Shown: positions 51,201-61,214, counted from the first letter of the stretch. The stretch is DNA of 64,000 nt from Leishmania infantum JPCM5 (GCF_000002875.2 NC_009407.2:100001-164000); one strand, 5' to 3'. Program-made: numbers and translations. The notes: generated from the letters alone by a model not told the origin.

Positions 51201-54200
51201 TCGGTTTCCTGTACGGAAAGCGAGCCGCTGCCGCGCGATTGCCGCAAGGGATCTCCATCCTGCTCACCCAATTTGTGTCCACCGTGCACCTATACATGCT
51301 CGAGAGCGTCGGCGCCACTCGCGCCGCAGCGGCGGCGGCGCCCGGTAACGGCAATCGTAATCGCTCGATGCGTCCCGGCTCTCACCCTAGCCCAAGCGCT
51401 TCAGGAGGGGTCACGGCGGCTGACGCCCCGAGTCGCATCGTGGAGGACTGCCTGCGTGTGTGCAAGCAGCGCTACTACGCTGGCTTGCGCCGGCACGGCA
51501 GCGCCAATGAGGCGGGAGAGGCCTATGTGTCTGCCTTTCGCGATCTTGACGGCCCCTTGAAGAGCGTCAGCGGTGGTGCTGCGGCGGAGGCAACGGCATC
51601 GACTGCCTCGCTGCCACGCCTCCTGCACACGATTGAGCAGCACCGCCTCGCAAAATTCATTTTATTCGACTGCTGGATTCTGCCAGCCCTCAACAACGCC
51701 ATATCGCTCGGCTACCTGGCTTCCGACTCACCGATGCACCTCCGCTGGAACGTCGACGCGCTCGCACGGTATCTCAAGATCCTTGTGCACGCGCCCTTTG
51801 TTGAGCAGGACAAGAAGAATTTCGCCAGCCTCTTCCCAGACGTCCCGAGGAACTCCAGGCGACGCAGCACCGGCTACCCGCGCTCCCACGACGTTCGTGA
51901 CGGTAAGGGCGGCTGCGGCGCCGACAAGCAGCTAAGGAGCGGCCGACCTCCCTCTCAAGGCGATGGCCGAGGCGCCGGGCGACCCACAGTGCTGACGCTG
52001 CCGCCGTACCTCACCGGCATCTACGACGTCGCCACCGGCTCGCTGGTGAGAGTGCAGACCTCGATGCCCATGACCGCCACAGCCGGAGTCGACCGGTGCA
52101 AAAGGATGTCGAGTGCTGCGCCCGCGGCAGAGCATCCGACCTCACTCAGCGCGTCGTCGTCAACGCTGCTGAGTTCGGCGATGAGCACGGTGGCTCAGGG
52201 CGAACCCGTGAACGGCGAGGCACCGTCGCCTCGGCGCACCGAGAACAGCGGCGAGGACGTGTCGGCGGTGGAGTCTCCAACGCAGGAGGGGCAGTCGAAG
52301 TGGACGCTGGAGGCCACGGCCCTCCCGCCTAGTGCCTCCGCGACGCACGAGACGGCGTCTCGTGCGTCTCCGCAGCGGCACTTCAAAGTGCAGCAAGCCG
52401 CTCAGCATCCGGCGTCTGCCGCGGCGGCAAACAAGTCGACGGTGACACCACAGTCTGCGAGCTCCTCCCGTTTGTTTTCCATTGCCGGGGACTCTGTGGA
52501 GGCAGCCGCAGACATGTCGTCACCCGGCACGCATCGCGACACCGGCAGCTTTGCAGGCTCACCCAAGGACGTTCAGGGCGGCCTGCCGATGGGGTCGAGG
52601 CGCAAGATCTCCGACACGCTTCTTAGTAGCATCACACCAGCTTTCACCCCGCCGCACGCGCCGCCGCCGCCACTGGACTGCATTCAGAGCATTTTCAGCA
52701 GTCCCGACCAGCGCGCGACCGATGCCGCTGCTGCGATGACGCATCCGTACGTGTTGATGGACGACGCCGTGTGGCTGGACATGTCCCCGGCGCTGCAAAA
52801 CCTGAACGACTGCATCGGGCTGACGTTCTGCGACCGCGGCACCGGTGAGGCGTTCGCCGGCGACAGCGGGACTGTGGCACCCATATCGCGGCTGCCCTCG
52901 ATGAACGCGTGCAGCGGGCATGCAGACTCTCGCACTGGTGCGACCACAGCGCGTGGCGCGGCGGGTCAGCGAACAAGTGGGGCTCCGAGGGACTGCGGCA
53001 CATTTGTGGACCTCGCTCTCTTTGATGTGCCGGCGTTGGAGATGCTGAACGCCTTCACGTACGCTGCGTGCACGGACGACAGCAGCTACGTCGTCGTGTC
53101 CGAATTCGAGGTTCTGCCGTCGATGGCGGCCGGGTGTCTCGAGAGGATCTACGAGCTCGCCACCGATATGCATCCTATGGTTCTCCACGCGCTGCAGAAG
53201 GGAGCCTTTCACTTCGCCTACAACGACAGTGGCAGCGTATCGTCTGGGCTGACGTCATTGTACACGGCGTGCATGAACGGAGTACTGCTGCATCCCCGCA
53301 CCGCCGCGCATGTGCTCAAGAATGTCATGGACAACAATCCACCCTTCTCTCACACGCTACTCAAGCCGGTGGCGGACTCGACAGCGCTGGATCTGCTTGG
53401 CCGCCTCGCCACCCACTCACGTGACGTGCCTATGGTGGACGTGAACGCCGTTGTGCCGCTGATCCACTCCATGGTGCCCGACCGCGACTCTTCTCGAGGT
53501 GGAGGTAGACGAGTGCACGCAAGGACGGACGCTGCGAACAGCGGCACGATACTGCCAGCCGTTGGCGCGCCGAACACCAGCGCGACCTCGAGCGCAGCCG
53601 TATCTCACCGCTGGGAACGCGAGTCGCGCCGGCTGCTGCGCGAGTTGGTCTTCCTCACTACGGGCAACTCAGACAGCGGGCCGCCGCTGCCGCTCGCGCC
53701 GGGGCTTCGCCGGCCAGTGGGACCACCTCACCCGATCCACATGCTTCGCGCCGGCGCAGCCCGCATCGCGGAGGACACTGGTGGTATGACGCCGATGGTG
53801 TTCGACCCGTGGTGGCGCGCAATGGTAGTGGCGCTGTGCGTGAAGGCGTCTAACGTGTTCGCCGAGTGCAGCGGCAATCAGCCGGTGTTGTTCCAGGATA
53901 TGTGCCACGCGCAGGCCGAGGAGTCTAAGCGTCTGAACCGGTACACCACAGCCCACTTCGTCAACACGAAAGGCCGCGAGACGTGCGAGAAGGACGCTGT
54001 GGCGATGATGAGTGGGTCACAGCAAAGGCAGACCTCCCTATCCGGTCGCGGCAGCTGTGTCGGCGACTTGCCCGCCTGGCCAGGTCGGAAACACAAGCGA
54101 AGGCCCAAGGCAAGAGGAGTTACGGCAAGCGGTGGCAGAAAGCCAGCGTCCACTGACAGGAAGGCAAAGAAGAAGGGACGGAAAGCCGCCGCCGCTGCAG

Positions 54201-54205
54201 CGTGA
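48254..54205 (+). CDS. very large protein of unknown function
   Basis: 1983 residues from ATG 48254 (MSREPNEGTFGAALA); the frame is open upstream without ATG. An early block EFQWRNLYLKEFG (16-28) resembles the end of an F-box, but the rest of an F-box is not evident. It is followed by an acidic Asp/Glu/Ser-rich stretch (about 55-95). Structured blocks, including HQTWILLMDNRLIAWVHRAA, FSFFFIHDVSYNYAQVTALF and DLICQDILCALNNFFGFLYG, alternate with long low-complexity Ser/Ala/Gly/Arg linkers. A conserved-looking C-terminal part (about 1580-1750) has CLERIYELATDMHPMVLHAL and LLHPRTAAHVLKNVMDNN. The last 45 residues are Lys/Arg-rich (KHKRRPKARG, then KAKKKGRK), suggesting nuclear or nucleic-acid binding. 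No enzyme motif found. Real gene, function unknown. Confidence 0.85.
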   Translation: MSREPNEGTFGAALANEFQWRNLYLKEFGCCTYPPPIPKDPSTTAVGVYPMRQQAKLLQQESSSSDDADNEVEEDDHYEESTDDTDGDDSYPANFSSGLFQFSFSGGDSHGCHSRRHQSHNGDLADAEPPSTSCSRRDRSTADQFFSLDLSMSVGEDGASTHTFRHPSHRSGGRRCGQGAVLRKDDFFDTNDVFSTKFFSFLWTESDNDGDDEEYASDTRTVDHQARRWGARDPDNGRGMKSSLRSRKNPGRLTLSRPGFSTVTSHAFNTNPQEVPEAVLRLHHQTWILLMDNRLIAWVHRAATDHCQRATQLRQRLLELIARGPCSADITGDATFASSNQVSTSLVLPEEDALQRTLESFSPFFVVVAPPPAVQRAKDQFRAAQRGQLRSGNGQQAAAAAVADLIGLPLLSQYGSWREAYEHRHRWDKVPFSFFFIHDVSYNYAQVTALFVQLQLLYKHSHSHSRRCAAAKRESVPLKNASRQFTTLSTASRAPEERRHVCPLVLMQEMTENVVLAYEQSAARTTLPMLRRVLDFLTDAALDVVTANRFISREAVLRQHQFQLPGMTTVRPLQIATVASAAAATAFDVSQATEEDGSADVAEDRRLISRSLGVSKEEDGAPTKDELSGIDGSGIPISGVEPQRVTESDINALFEIAYWFADVTTANASVPLDPALPAGMTAGQSAARVMPPNTSLEALKKMNRSSPASTLPLDTPTDRARTNHSAAAAAGGRGAPLPMYKVLSVEGSQLSSPQNSNAVSLTGADDSSLSSLTSRSQQYLPGRVQVYSPVESLAEAVALLEAYRKPQQLRDDRPGRAGRRKRHSVSVDPRARSGGAGAKGPTLPSLTPIPVSDSFTSFISPLVVLTTYLRLHGGTWLKHLCRRVFESLRRPNVLLYVNTLELDAAWASLQPPSSLSSQETTKLSVAAATRGRQRLLSRSISATPLAPNTAVSAEAARSDFLYGLGCLEDLICQDILCALNNFFGFLYGKRAAAARLPQGISILLTQFVSTVHLYMLESVGATRAAAAAAPGNGNRNRSMRPGSHPSPSASGGVTAADAPSRIVEDCLRVCKQRYYAGLRRHGSANEAGEAYVSAFRDLDGPLKSVSGGAAAEATASTASLPRLLHTIEQHRLAKFILFDCWILPALNNAISLGYLASDSPMHLRWNVDALARYLKILVHAPFVEQDKKNFASLFPDVPRNSRRRSTGYPRSHDVRDGKGGCGADKQLRSGRPPSQGDGRGAGRPTVLTLPPYLTGIYDVATGSLVRVQTSMPMTATAGVDRCKRMSSAAPAAEHPTSLSASSSTLLSSAMSTVAQGEPVNGEAPSPRRTENSGEDVSAVESPTQEGQSKWTLEATALPPSASATHETASRASPQRHFKVQQAAQHPASAAAANKSTVTPQSASSSRLFSIAGDSVEAAADMSSPGTHRDTGSFAGSPKDVQGGLPMGSRRKISDTLLSSITPAFTPPHAPPPPLDCIQSIFSSPDQRATDAAAAMTHPYVLMDDAVWLDMSPALQNLNDCIGLTFCDRGTGEAFAGDSGTVAPISRLPSMNACSGHADSRTGATTARGAAGQRTSGAPRDCGTFVDLALFDVPALEMLNAFTYAACTDDSSYVVVSEFEVLPSMAAGCLERIYELATDMHPMVLHALQKGAFHFAYNDSGSVSSGLTSLYTACMNGVLLHPRTAAHVLKNVMDNNPPFSHTLLKPVADSTALDLLGRLATHSRDVPMVDVNAVVPLIHSMVPDRDSSRGGGRRVHARTDAANSGTILPAVGAPNTSATSSAAVSHRWERESRRLLRELVFLTTGNSDSGPPLPLAPGLRRPVGPPHPIHMLRAGAARIAEDTGGMTPMVFDPWWRAMVVALCVKASNVFAECSGNQPVLFQDMCHAQAEESKRLNRYTTAHFVNTKGRETCEKDAVAMMSGSQQRQTSLSGRGSCVGDLPAWPGRKHKRRPKARGVTASGGRKPASTDRKAKKKGRKAAAAAA

Positions 54206-55603
54206 GGGAAAGAGGAGAAACGGCAGCGCGACGCGAAGCCGCCGCCCACCGTTCCATGTGCGGGCATTGCCACAGCTACCGTGGGCAAGGGGAGCGAGGG
54301 GCCACTCTCTAGCGCTCCCTCTTCCCCTTCGTGTCGCTCACTTCTGGTGTAAAATAGAAGAAATAGCCACCCTGCTGCAGTGGAACGTACACGCACGCAC
54401 GCGCAACCTATCACGGACTGCGTGTGTGCCCTCATTCAACTTGACTTCCTCTCATGTGTTGGCCGCCCAACGATGAGGCATCCGTATGTGGGTGTCTGCA
54501 CCCCCTTCCTCCTGTGCGGCTTTCAGTGAAGGTGCACAAGTGAGGAAGTAGGATAGAAGGGGGGCGGGGGATGGGCTGCATGTGTGCCAGCGGAGCGGGC
54601 ACGCAGAGAGCGGTGTCTTCCTCTTCCGTTGCATCTGTGCTTTGTGTGTGTGTGTGCGCGCGCTTACTCTGTTGCATGCCGCTCCGCCTGTGCGCGTTGA
54701 AGCCGTGTTTCACGGAAGTGCCGCGCGACCGCACGTGTACGCACAAAAAAAAGAAATGGAAGTGCACTGCCGCCGGAGTGCTCGCCTCACGTGACATGCG
54801 CCTGTCTGTGTCGGTGCACACGCACACACACACCTGCTGCTGCTGCTGAGGCCCCTCTCTCCATACCCGCACCGCGATCGCAGAGCTCTTCCTCTTCCGT
54901 CTGTGCCCCCCCCCAGCTTTACGTGGAGTAGTGAAGGCATCCGTTGCTCCACAGAACAGCGCAGTTGTAACCCTTGAAAGGCACTGCCATGAGAGCCTGT
55001 ACGCGAAAACTCGAGCTTGAATCTAAACTTGCCCCCTTCTCTTCCTCTTCTTCTATTGTCGTTACTGTGCTCGGCCCTCCCGCCGGCATGCCTCCTACAC
55101 ATACACATATTCACGCATGCATCCGTGCACGAGTGCTTGTGTGTCTCGCAGCACCCTCATCATACCGCACCCTTTCATCTCTGCACCTCTGCGGTGTGGC
55201 AGCTGCTCAGGTCGTGTGGCATGCCCACCTCGCTGGGTGCCCCATCCCTCGCCGGCGTATGTGTATGCACATGCGCACAGCTTTGATACAGTCCATTGCA
55301 TGCGGCTTAGGTAAACGCGCACCACACCTGCAACCATCTCTCCCCCTTCACCCACGCACACGTGGCATTCACGCAAGGAGGGCGAACGCATCGTGCACGC
55401 GCGCGTGTGTATGCCTGTGTGCATTCTCGTTCCCTGATGCAGTTGCGTGTGGCGTGAATTCTTTCATGTTTTGCTCTCTTCCTGCGTGTGCGTGTGCGTG
55501 TGTATTGCAGGCCTCTTTTCAAGTTTCTTTGCCGCATCCGCAGCGTTTGTCTGAGCAGTGCGTCGGCAGCTCCCAGCGTTGCGGCACACACCGGCGTACG
55601 TGT

Positions 55604-55626
55604 ACGGACGGACGGACGGACGGACG
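55604..55626. repeat. (ACGG)n tetranucleotide repeat
   Basis: Five to six tandem ACGG units in spacer DNA; a likely polymorphic marker. Confidence 0.85.
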
Positions 55627-55860
55627 CACACCCACACAGTGACCCGGTGAGTCACCGCTCTGTAATCGGACTGCCGTCTTTTTCGCTCTTGGACTTCTCT
55701 GCACCTACAGTAGCTTGACGCGTGTGTGCGCGTGTGCGTGAGAGAGAAAGAAACTCCTCCGGCGGAGCAGGCCCATTACCTGCCTGGCACAGACACATAT
55801 ACACACGCACACACGCAGTGTCCCTCGTCTCTTCTTGTAAGCTGCGACCCGGCCGCTGAC

Positions 55861-55899
55861 TTCGCCTTTTCCTTTGCTTTTTCTTGCCTTTCATCGCAG
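55861..55899 (+). promoter_or_regulatory. candidate trans-splice acceptor for 56038 gene
   Basis: Strong C/T tract 55861-55896 ending in CGCAG with AG at 55898-55899. It predicts a 138-nt leader containing an ATG-TGA minimal upstream frame (55949-55954) and the A12 run at 56020-56031. Confidence 0.6.
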
Positions 55900-56037
55900 A
55901 GACATTGCTCAGCAGCGTGCCTGCCTGCTGGTGGATTCACAGTTTCACATGTGACGACCTCGCACGTCGTGCCTCACGACCTTCCGTTTTGGGGGCCCTG
56001 CTATCGGCCTGTGTGTTGCAAAAAAAAAAAACGACTC

Positions 56038-59000
56038 ATGCGCCCGCATAGCCTCTCGCAGTCCGACGCGAATGCCGACACCATGGTAGCCCGCCCAACT
56101 AGCCGCACGCGCACTACCGTGGCAGCCGCGTCGCAACATCCTCGATCGTCAAGGCTGTCACCGCGGCCGCACGCGCCGCCAGTCGCCATCCCGATCTCGC
56201 ATCGATGCGCGGTGACAAAGGTGGGGAGAGATCGAGAAAGGACACCGCCCAAGCAAGGAGTGTTGGACGACGGCAGCACCCATGCCACCGCGGCCCGAGG
56301 GACGAGTGCATCCCCAGCTTCCACCTCACGCGGCAGCGACACGCCTCGCGTGCGTGCGATTGTAAACGCTGCAGCATCCGTGGCACGCCGACACATGTCT
56401 TCCCTCACCGGAACGACACAGACGACAGCGACAGCGCACCCACATCGGTGCCCACGCGCTGAGATGCCCTTGTCGAAGAAGTCGTCGTCGCTGCGCCAGA
56501 CCATGCCTTGTTCTCTTCTTCTTTTCGCTGCAGGCCCCATGCAGGTGCCGTCTAACGCATGCTTTGGCAACAGACTGGCAACCGTTAGGCGACAGCATCG
56601 ATCCTCTGCGTCGCGCCACACCAATCATGCTCCCTCCGTTGCCATCGTCGGCAACGGCATCCCACGGCCACCGCCTGCGAGGGTCGACGCAGGTGTTGTG
56701 GGGAACGCCAACGAGCCGTTTGCCGAGTACGCGCGGTCGTCCACCTCGCCGGCGCCACGTGCGCACGTCGAGCCCTTCAGCTCTACGCCCATGTCCTCGT
56801 TTGCCATTTGTCCGTACGTCGCAGCGCCGTCTCACGGCAGCACGACCATGTCGACGGCACTGCGTCGTCCCCCCACCACCGTCACCGCGCTGCCTGGCAT
56901 GGCGCCGTCACCGCCAACCATCTCCGCAGCAGTGCCACGGAGCGGCCACGGCGCTGCCCGGCGCACGTCCGCACCACTGCGTGTGCATCCGGCGCATCGT
57001 GGCAGGTCGCAGCCTGGGCTGACTCACTCACTGCCCGCCTACAGCTCTACCGTGACTGCCTCCATGCCCCACGAGATTCCGCCGACATCAGCCCTGATGC
57101 TGCCGTACTGCACTGATGCCCAACTGCGAAACCTCTTCGCAACGCTCTTCGTGCGCACCGGCGACGCGACGTGGTCGGTGCACCAACACATTCTGCCCTT
57201 CCTGACGGCCCGCCAGCACTGCATCATGCCGGCCGCGCCGTCGCAGGTGGCCGCGTTCTTTGGGTTCACCGACCACCGTGACGGAGGCGTGCATGAAAAG
57301 GGGGTCCCCGGCCGCGCCGGTGCCCCCCAAGGCGAGCAGGGCTTCTTCGGCGGGCCGTGGACGACTGAGGAGATGAGCCGCTTCGCTTCGCAGCTTTGCT
57401 ACTGGTTCGTTTACGTCGGCGTCCTCGGGTGCGGCGAAGAAATGCGCTGGGACACCTTGCTGATACCACTCGGAGGCATCCTAGCTCCAGCTCGCAGGTC
57501 ACCGGCGCGGAGCGCCTACAGCACGGGCAGCACCTCAGCGCCACAATCACCCGTGACACGAAGCAGTAGCCCCTCTGTCCACCCAGCTACTCCCGAGAAG
57601 CAGTGCTTCTCCCCCATACCGCGTCGATCGCTCCGAAACTCCTCATGCGCGTCTTCATCGACGCTGGGTGTCGTCGCCCTCACGGAAGGGCCGAAGCAGC
57701 ACCAGCTCTCGCGCATGGTGGACCACGAGGGCGCTGACGATGACGAAGGCGGCCCAAAGAGCACCGTGCTGTATCACACCGATCAGCTGGAACGCTCGAC
57801 CTTGGACGTTGTCACCACCTCGACGCTCATGTCTGTGGAGTTTCGTGCCGTTGTCGAAGCACCACCGCTGGTGCAAGAGGTGGCGTTCGTGCGCGGCTAC
57901 AAGGTCCTACAAACCCTCTTGGCAAACCGCGAGGGGCAGCTTGCACACATGAAAAGTGGTCCCATGGCGACCATATTGCATGCGCTGTGCACTGCTGCTT
58001 GGACTGGCAACGGCGCGAACGACAACCTCGAGCACAGTGCAGATTGCCTTGCCGAGACGCTCCCGCCCGATATTCATGCGGTGCACCGTCGCGTGTGCTT
58101 CTACCTCCGCCTGCACGCGTTTGTGCGTGAGCTCTGCGCATGCCTGCGCGCGCACGAGAGGCGGCCGTGGCAGTGGGAGTCCTACATCGTGGAATCCATC
58201 ATCTCCTCGCGTCTGCGTGACACGGCGAATTTTGCCAGTTGCGACGCGCCCCTGACCAGGAACGCGAAGATGACCGCCATCTCGGAGACAAGCCTCAGTG
58301 CTGGTGGCAGGTGGGGGCAGCTTCGTGACACACTTTCGCAAGCGGTGCTGGGCGCCGCACTCCATGCCGCGCCCACCCTCGCTTCCGCCAACTCTCTTAA
58401 AACGCTACTCGTTCTGCAACATGCCGGCGCCACACAGGTGGTGCTGCGCGCCACTGAAGGACTACCAAGCGCGCCGGATGCAGTGGCGGCCCCATCCTTC
58501 TCCTCTTCGTCCATCTCCTCCGGCGTTTCTACACTGGAAAGCAGCACAAGCTCACGCCTGCCTGCCCGGCTGCTTCTTTTGTTTCCGCTGCCGCGCTGGA
58601 GCGCCGTGACGCTACCGGGTACGGCATCGCGGAAAGACTTGACGACGCTCGATCTGGCTGCCTCGCGTGCACTTGGTTTCGCGCTTGCTTTGGTGCTGCT
58701 AAGCAGCTGCCTCTTCATCTCTGTAGCTCAAGTTGTCTGGACGTCGTGCTGGACAGTCTCTCTGGAATACAGTGCCAGCGGCGACACTGCGCATCACCTC
58801 CACGTGGTGTGTCGCACCTGGATGCACAACCTAGTGGAGCACTGCTGGACTACGCTGCTGTTCGCCTGCGCTGCACGAGTGGCCCACCATGCCGGAGAAG
58901 TGGTCGCATCGATCGAGATGACACACGCCATAGTGACTGCCCAGAGTGCAGCGGTCGCGAGCGAGTCGGACGGATGGCTGCAGAAGGCGTGGGCCTTGCA

Positions 59001-60357
59001 ATCCAGCAGCGCCGTCGCAGCGCAGGCGGTGCAACGCTGCATACAACGTCTTCGACTGGTAGGCAGCGCAGTCGACGGCATGGAGGTCACCCCGCTCGGT
59101 GGGCGGCACGCGCTCACGCGCGGCATGGCGTCGCGGTATTGGCTCGGAGTCTTCATTGTTGCTTTCCTTACTTGCACAATGAAGGCGTCACTGCATCCCA
59201 GCCGGTGCGTAGAGCTTGCCGTTGTCGTGATGGTTGCGTGTGGGGCGAATGTGGTACTTGTCTGTGAAACCCGCCAGCAGCGACGACGCGCACTGGCATG
59301 GTGGCTCCACTGTCAAGCGACCACCGCGGAGAACTTCGCGGAAGACGTTCTGCGTACAGCGGGCGACCGGTGTAGCGAAGCGCTGTCGAACGGGGCAGAC
59401 GCTGAAGAGCAAGGTGGATCAGTTGCGCGACGGCCTCTGCCAACCAATCGTGCGGCTGTCCACACGCTATGCACGATACCGCTGCCAGTGTTGGAAGAGC
59501 TGGCAAAGGTCGCCTGCCTGGTGGAGTGGAGTGAAGGGCGCTTGTTGCCAATACATCACGAATCCGATGCTACCGGTCCTGCGAACCTCTCGGCGCTGCC
59601 AATCCAGTGGTTCTGGGAGCAGCTGTGCGGTCGCGCCGCTCCGACGTACGCAAACGGCACGTCCTCTGTGGCTGTCGTGGAGACTACGATGCGGGCATGC
59701 CGACGCTCACTCGAAGCCAAGCAGAGGCAGCGCGGTGCAGCTCCTTTGGCCATAGCGGAGGCGGTGGCCTACGTGCTACCCTGGGCACTGGACTACAAGG
59801 CGGCACCGCCACCGCCGACCGGCGCACTAGAGGGGTGTCACGACTACCAGGTAGGCGAAGTGTTTGCACCCTTTGCCGCTGCAGCGGCCGGGGACGCCAG
59901 CGGCGTCGCCCTCGCGACACCCGATGGAGACTCCTCTTCTCTGCACCCTCTCGATGTGGCGCTGCGACGGCTGCCGTACCTTTCGCAGCTTCAGGGCCGC
60001 CTCGTCGTGTGCGCCGCCTTCGTGTTCGCCTCGCTGAGAGCGACTCCACGCGCGATGGGTAAGGCAGTTCGCAGCTGTCCAGCTCCCTTCTCCGCCTGCA
60101 CCGGAGAGTCGACGCCCGTACTTCTGACGCACCTCGTCCAGGCTCAAATGTGCGTGGAGCCGTCCCTGCGGTGCAGAAAGGGCTCCGAGGGCGTCTCGGC
60201 GGCGCGGTGGCGTCGGGCGGCAAAGCGCACGCGAGCTGCCCTGCAGCTCCTCCAGCAAGTGGCGCTGTCGGCTCAGCAGCGCAGCGTTCAAGACGCTCCT
60301 GCAGGCCGCGCGTACGCACCGGTGCTGCCCTCGCTGCTTCACGAACTCTTCCGCTAA
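56038..60357 (+). CDS. large multi-pass membrane protein of unknown function
   Basis: 1439 residues from ATG 56038, the first in-frame ATG after the strong acceptor at 55899; a second ATG lies at 56083. The N-terminal 330 residues are low-complexity Pro/Ser/Thr/Ala/Arg-rich. A structured soluble region follows (about 355-480), with LPYCTDAQLRNLFATLFVRT and WTTEEMSRFASQLCYWFVYV. A later block near 580-720 includes VEFRAVVEAPPLVQEVAFVR. Hydrophobic segments lie near 875-900, about 937-950 (weak), 1034-1052 and 1058-1078, so two to four membrane spans are likely; Cys-rich loops lie between. The C terminus is soluble with helical Arg/Ala-rich sequence. No signal peptide or enzyme motif. The layout would suit an organelle or nuclear-envelope scaffold (Ndc1-like proteins were considered), but no family is recognised. 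Confidence 0.8.
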   Translation: MRPHSLSQSDANADTMVARPTSRTRTTVAAASQHPRSSRLSPRPHAPPVAIPISHRCAVTKVGRDRERTPPKQGVLDDGSTHATAARGTSASPASTSRGSDTPRVRAIVNAAASVARRHMSSLTGTTQTTATAHPHRCPRAEMPLSKKSSSLRQTMPCSLLLFAAGPMQVPSNACFGNRLATVRRQHRSSASRHTNHAPSVAIVGNGIPRPPPARVDAGVVGNANEPFAEYARSSTSPAPRAHVEPFSSTPMSSFAICPYVAAPSHGSTTMSTALRRPPTTVTALPGMAPSPPTISAAVPRSGHGAARRTSAPLRVHPAHRGRSQPGLTHSLPAYSSTVTASMPHEIPPTSALMLPYCTDAQLRNLFATLFVRTGDATWSVHQHILPFLTARQHCIMPAAPSQVAAFFGFTDHRDGGVHEKGVPGRAGAPQGEQGFFGGPWTTEEMSRFASQLCYWFVYVGVLGCGEEMRWDTLLIPLGGILAPARRSPARSAYSTGSTSAPQSPVTRSSSPSVHPATPEKQCFSPIPRRSLRNSSCASSSTLGVVALTEGPKQHQLSRMVDHEGADDDEGGPKSTVLYHTDQLERSTLDVVTTSTLMSVEFRAVVEAPPLVQEVAFVRGYKVLQTLLANREGQLAHMKSGPMATILHALCTAAWTGNGANDNLEHSADCLAETLPPDIHAVHRRVCFYLRLHAFVRELCACLRAHERRPWQWESYIVESIISSRLRDTANFASCDAPLTRNAKMTAISETSLSAGGRWGQLRDTLSQAVLGAALHAAPTLASANSLKTLLVLQHAGATQVVLRATEGLPSAPDAVAAPSFSSSSISSGVSTLESSTSSRLPARLLLLFPLPRWSAVTLPGTASRKDLTTLDLAASRALGFALALVLLSSCLFISVAQVVWTSCWTVSLEYSASGDTAHHLHVVCRTWMHNLVEHCWTTLLFACAARVAHHAGEVVASIEMTHAIVTAQSAAVASESDGWLQKAWALQSSSAVAAQAVQRCIQRLRLVGSAVDGMEVTPLGGRHALTRGMASRYWLGVFIVAFLTCTMKASLHPSRCVELAVVVMVACGANVVLVCETRQQRRRALAWWLHCQATTAENFAEDVLRTAGDRCSEALSNGADAEEQGGSVARRPLPTNRAAVHTLCTIPLPVLEELAKVACLVEWSEGRLLPIHHESDATGPANLSALPIQWFWEQLCGRAAPTYANGTSSVAVVETTMRACRRSLEAKQRQRGAAPLAIAEAVAYVLPWALDYKAAPPPPTGALEGCHDYQVGEVFAPFAAAAAGDASGVALATPDGDSSSLHPLDVALRRLPYLSQLQGRLVVCAAFVFASLRATPRAMGKAVRSCPAPFSACTGESTPVLLTHLVQAQMCVEPSLRCRKGSEGVSAARWRRAAKRTRAALQLLQQVALSAQQRSVQDAPAGRAYAPVLPSLLHELFR

Positions 60358-60749
60358 CGATGTGTGGCCTGTGTCGCAGGTGAAACACAGCGGGTGGCAG
60401 AGTCGGGAATACCGTGACGCTCCTTGATGCATGTGTATGTATGTGTGTGTGTGTGCGTGCGCACTATATGTGCTGTGCACTGCCACATCAAAGAAAGCAA
60501 AAGCCACGTAAAACTGCTCAAGGGAAGCAAGTGCACTGTCGGATGGCGTGTTAGGGGTGCAGTCTTGTCTGTTGGCCGGTCTCTTTAGGTTGCCGAGGAG
60601 CGTGACGGGCTCGTTCAACGCGACTGCGCCTCTCTAATGTCTCTCGCTCCACGCGCGGCATCTCGTCTCCTCCCCCCTCCGCGTCCTCTCACTCTCGCAC
60701 GCGCAGCGGCGCGCCACAGTACGCTGTGCGACGTGTGCGCCACGCTCTC
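60358..60749. other. short spacer with GT tract
   Basis: A (GT)n tract at about 60429-60453. A pyrimidine tract at about 60660-60698 is followed by AG at 60706-60707 as a candidate acceptor for the next gene. Confidence 0.4.
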
Positions 60750-61214
60750 ATGCACGCACAAACACGCACAAAGAGCGAGTGCGCGGTGATTCACGCTTCC
60801 ATCTTGGCATCCATGTACACTGAAAGGGATATATCCGTGTCCAGCGACTCCGCCTTGTCCGGCCCATCATCCTGCTGCGTGTCATCCTTGTCGCCGTCGT
60901 CCTCCCTCTCGGCCTCTGCGCACCGGCGAGGCCACGGCGCGCCGCCGCCGCCGCCACTGCAGCGTTTTTTTGTGCCTGAGCCACGCGGCTTGGAGCAGGA
61001 GACGAGCTGTGCTCTGTCCTTCGCCGGCATCGGCGGGTTGGCCGGGGCGCTACTGGCCCTGCTGCGCGCCACCGAGTATGAAGTGTACCACGTTCAGTGT
61101 GTCGCAACGGAGGCCATGGCAAACCTGCAGGTGGTACGCCTGTATCTTATTGAGCGTACGCTGAACGCTACCGTCGGGATGGAGGAGGCGTGCCCGTCGC
61201 AAGAGGACGGCTGA
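60750..61214 (+). CDS. small hypothetical protein with Ala/Leu/Gly-rich segment
   Basis: 154 residues from ATG 60750, the first ATG after a plausible acceptor; an in-frame ATG at 60813 (MYTERDISVSSDSALSG) would give 133 residues and may be the true start, because the stretch between looks like UTR simple sequence. The middle is Ser/Pro-rich. A moderately hydrophobic segment FAGIGGLAGALLALLRATEY (about residues 92-111) could be a membrane span or amphipathic helix, followed by EAMANLQVVRLYLIERTL. No family recognised. Evidence for coding is composition and frame length only, so this is less firm than the other genes. Confidence 0.5.
   Translation: MHAQTRTKSECAVIHASILASMYTERDISVSSDSALSGPSSCCVSSLSPSSSLSASAHRRGHGAPPPPPLQRFFVPEPRGLEQETSCALSFAGIGGLAGALLALLRATEYEVYHVQCVATEAMANLQVVRLYLIERTLNATVGMEEACPSQEDG

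Larger units (their letters stand above)
54206..56037. other. spacer and leader of large membrane protein gene
   Basis: Contains (GT)n near 54644-54658, (CA)n near 54818-54832, a C-run near 54907-54914, an (ACGG)n tetranucleotide tract at 55604-55626, and (AC)n near 55799-55818. A strong pyrimidine tract (55861-55896) with AG at 55898-55899 is the best acceptor for the next gene. A 12-A run occupies 56020-56031 just before its ATG. No supportable gene. Confidence 0.45.
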
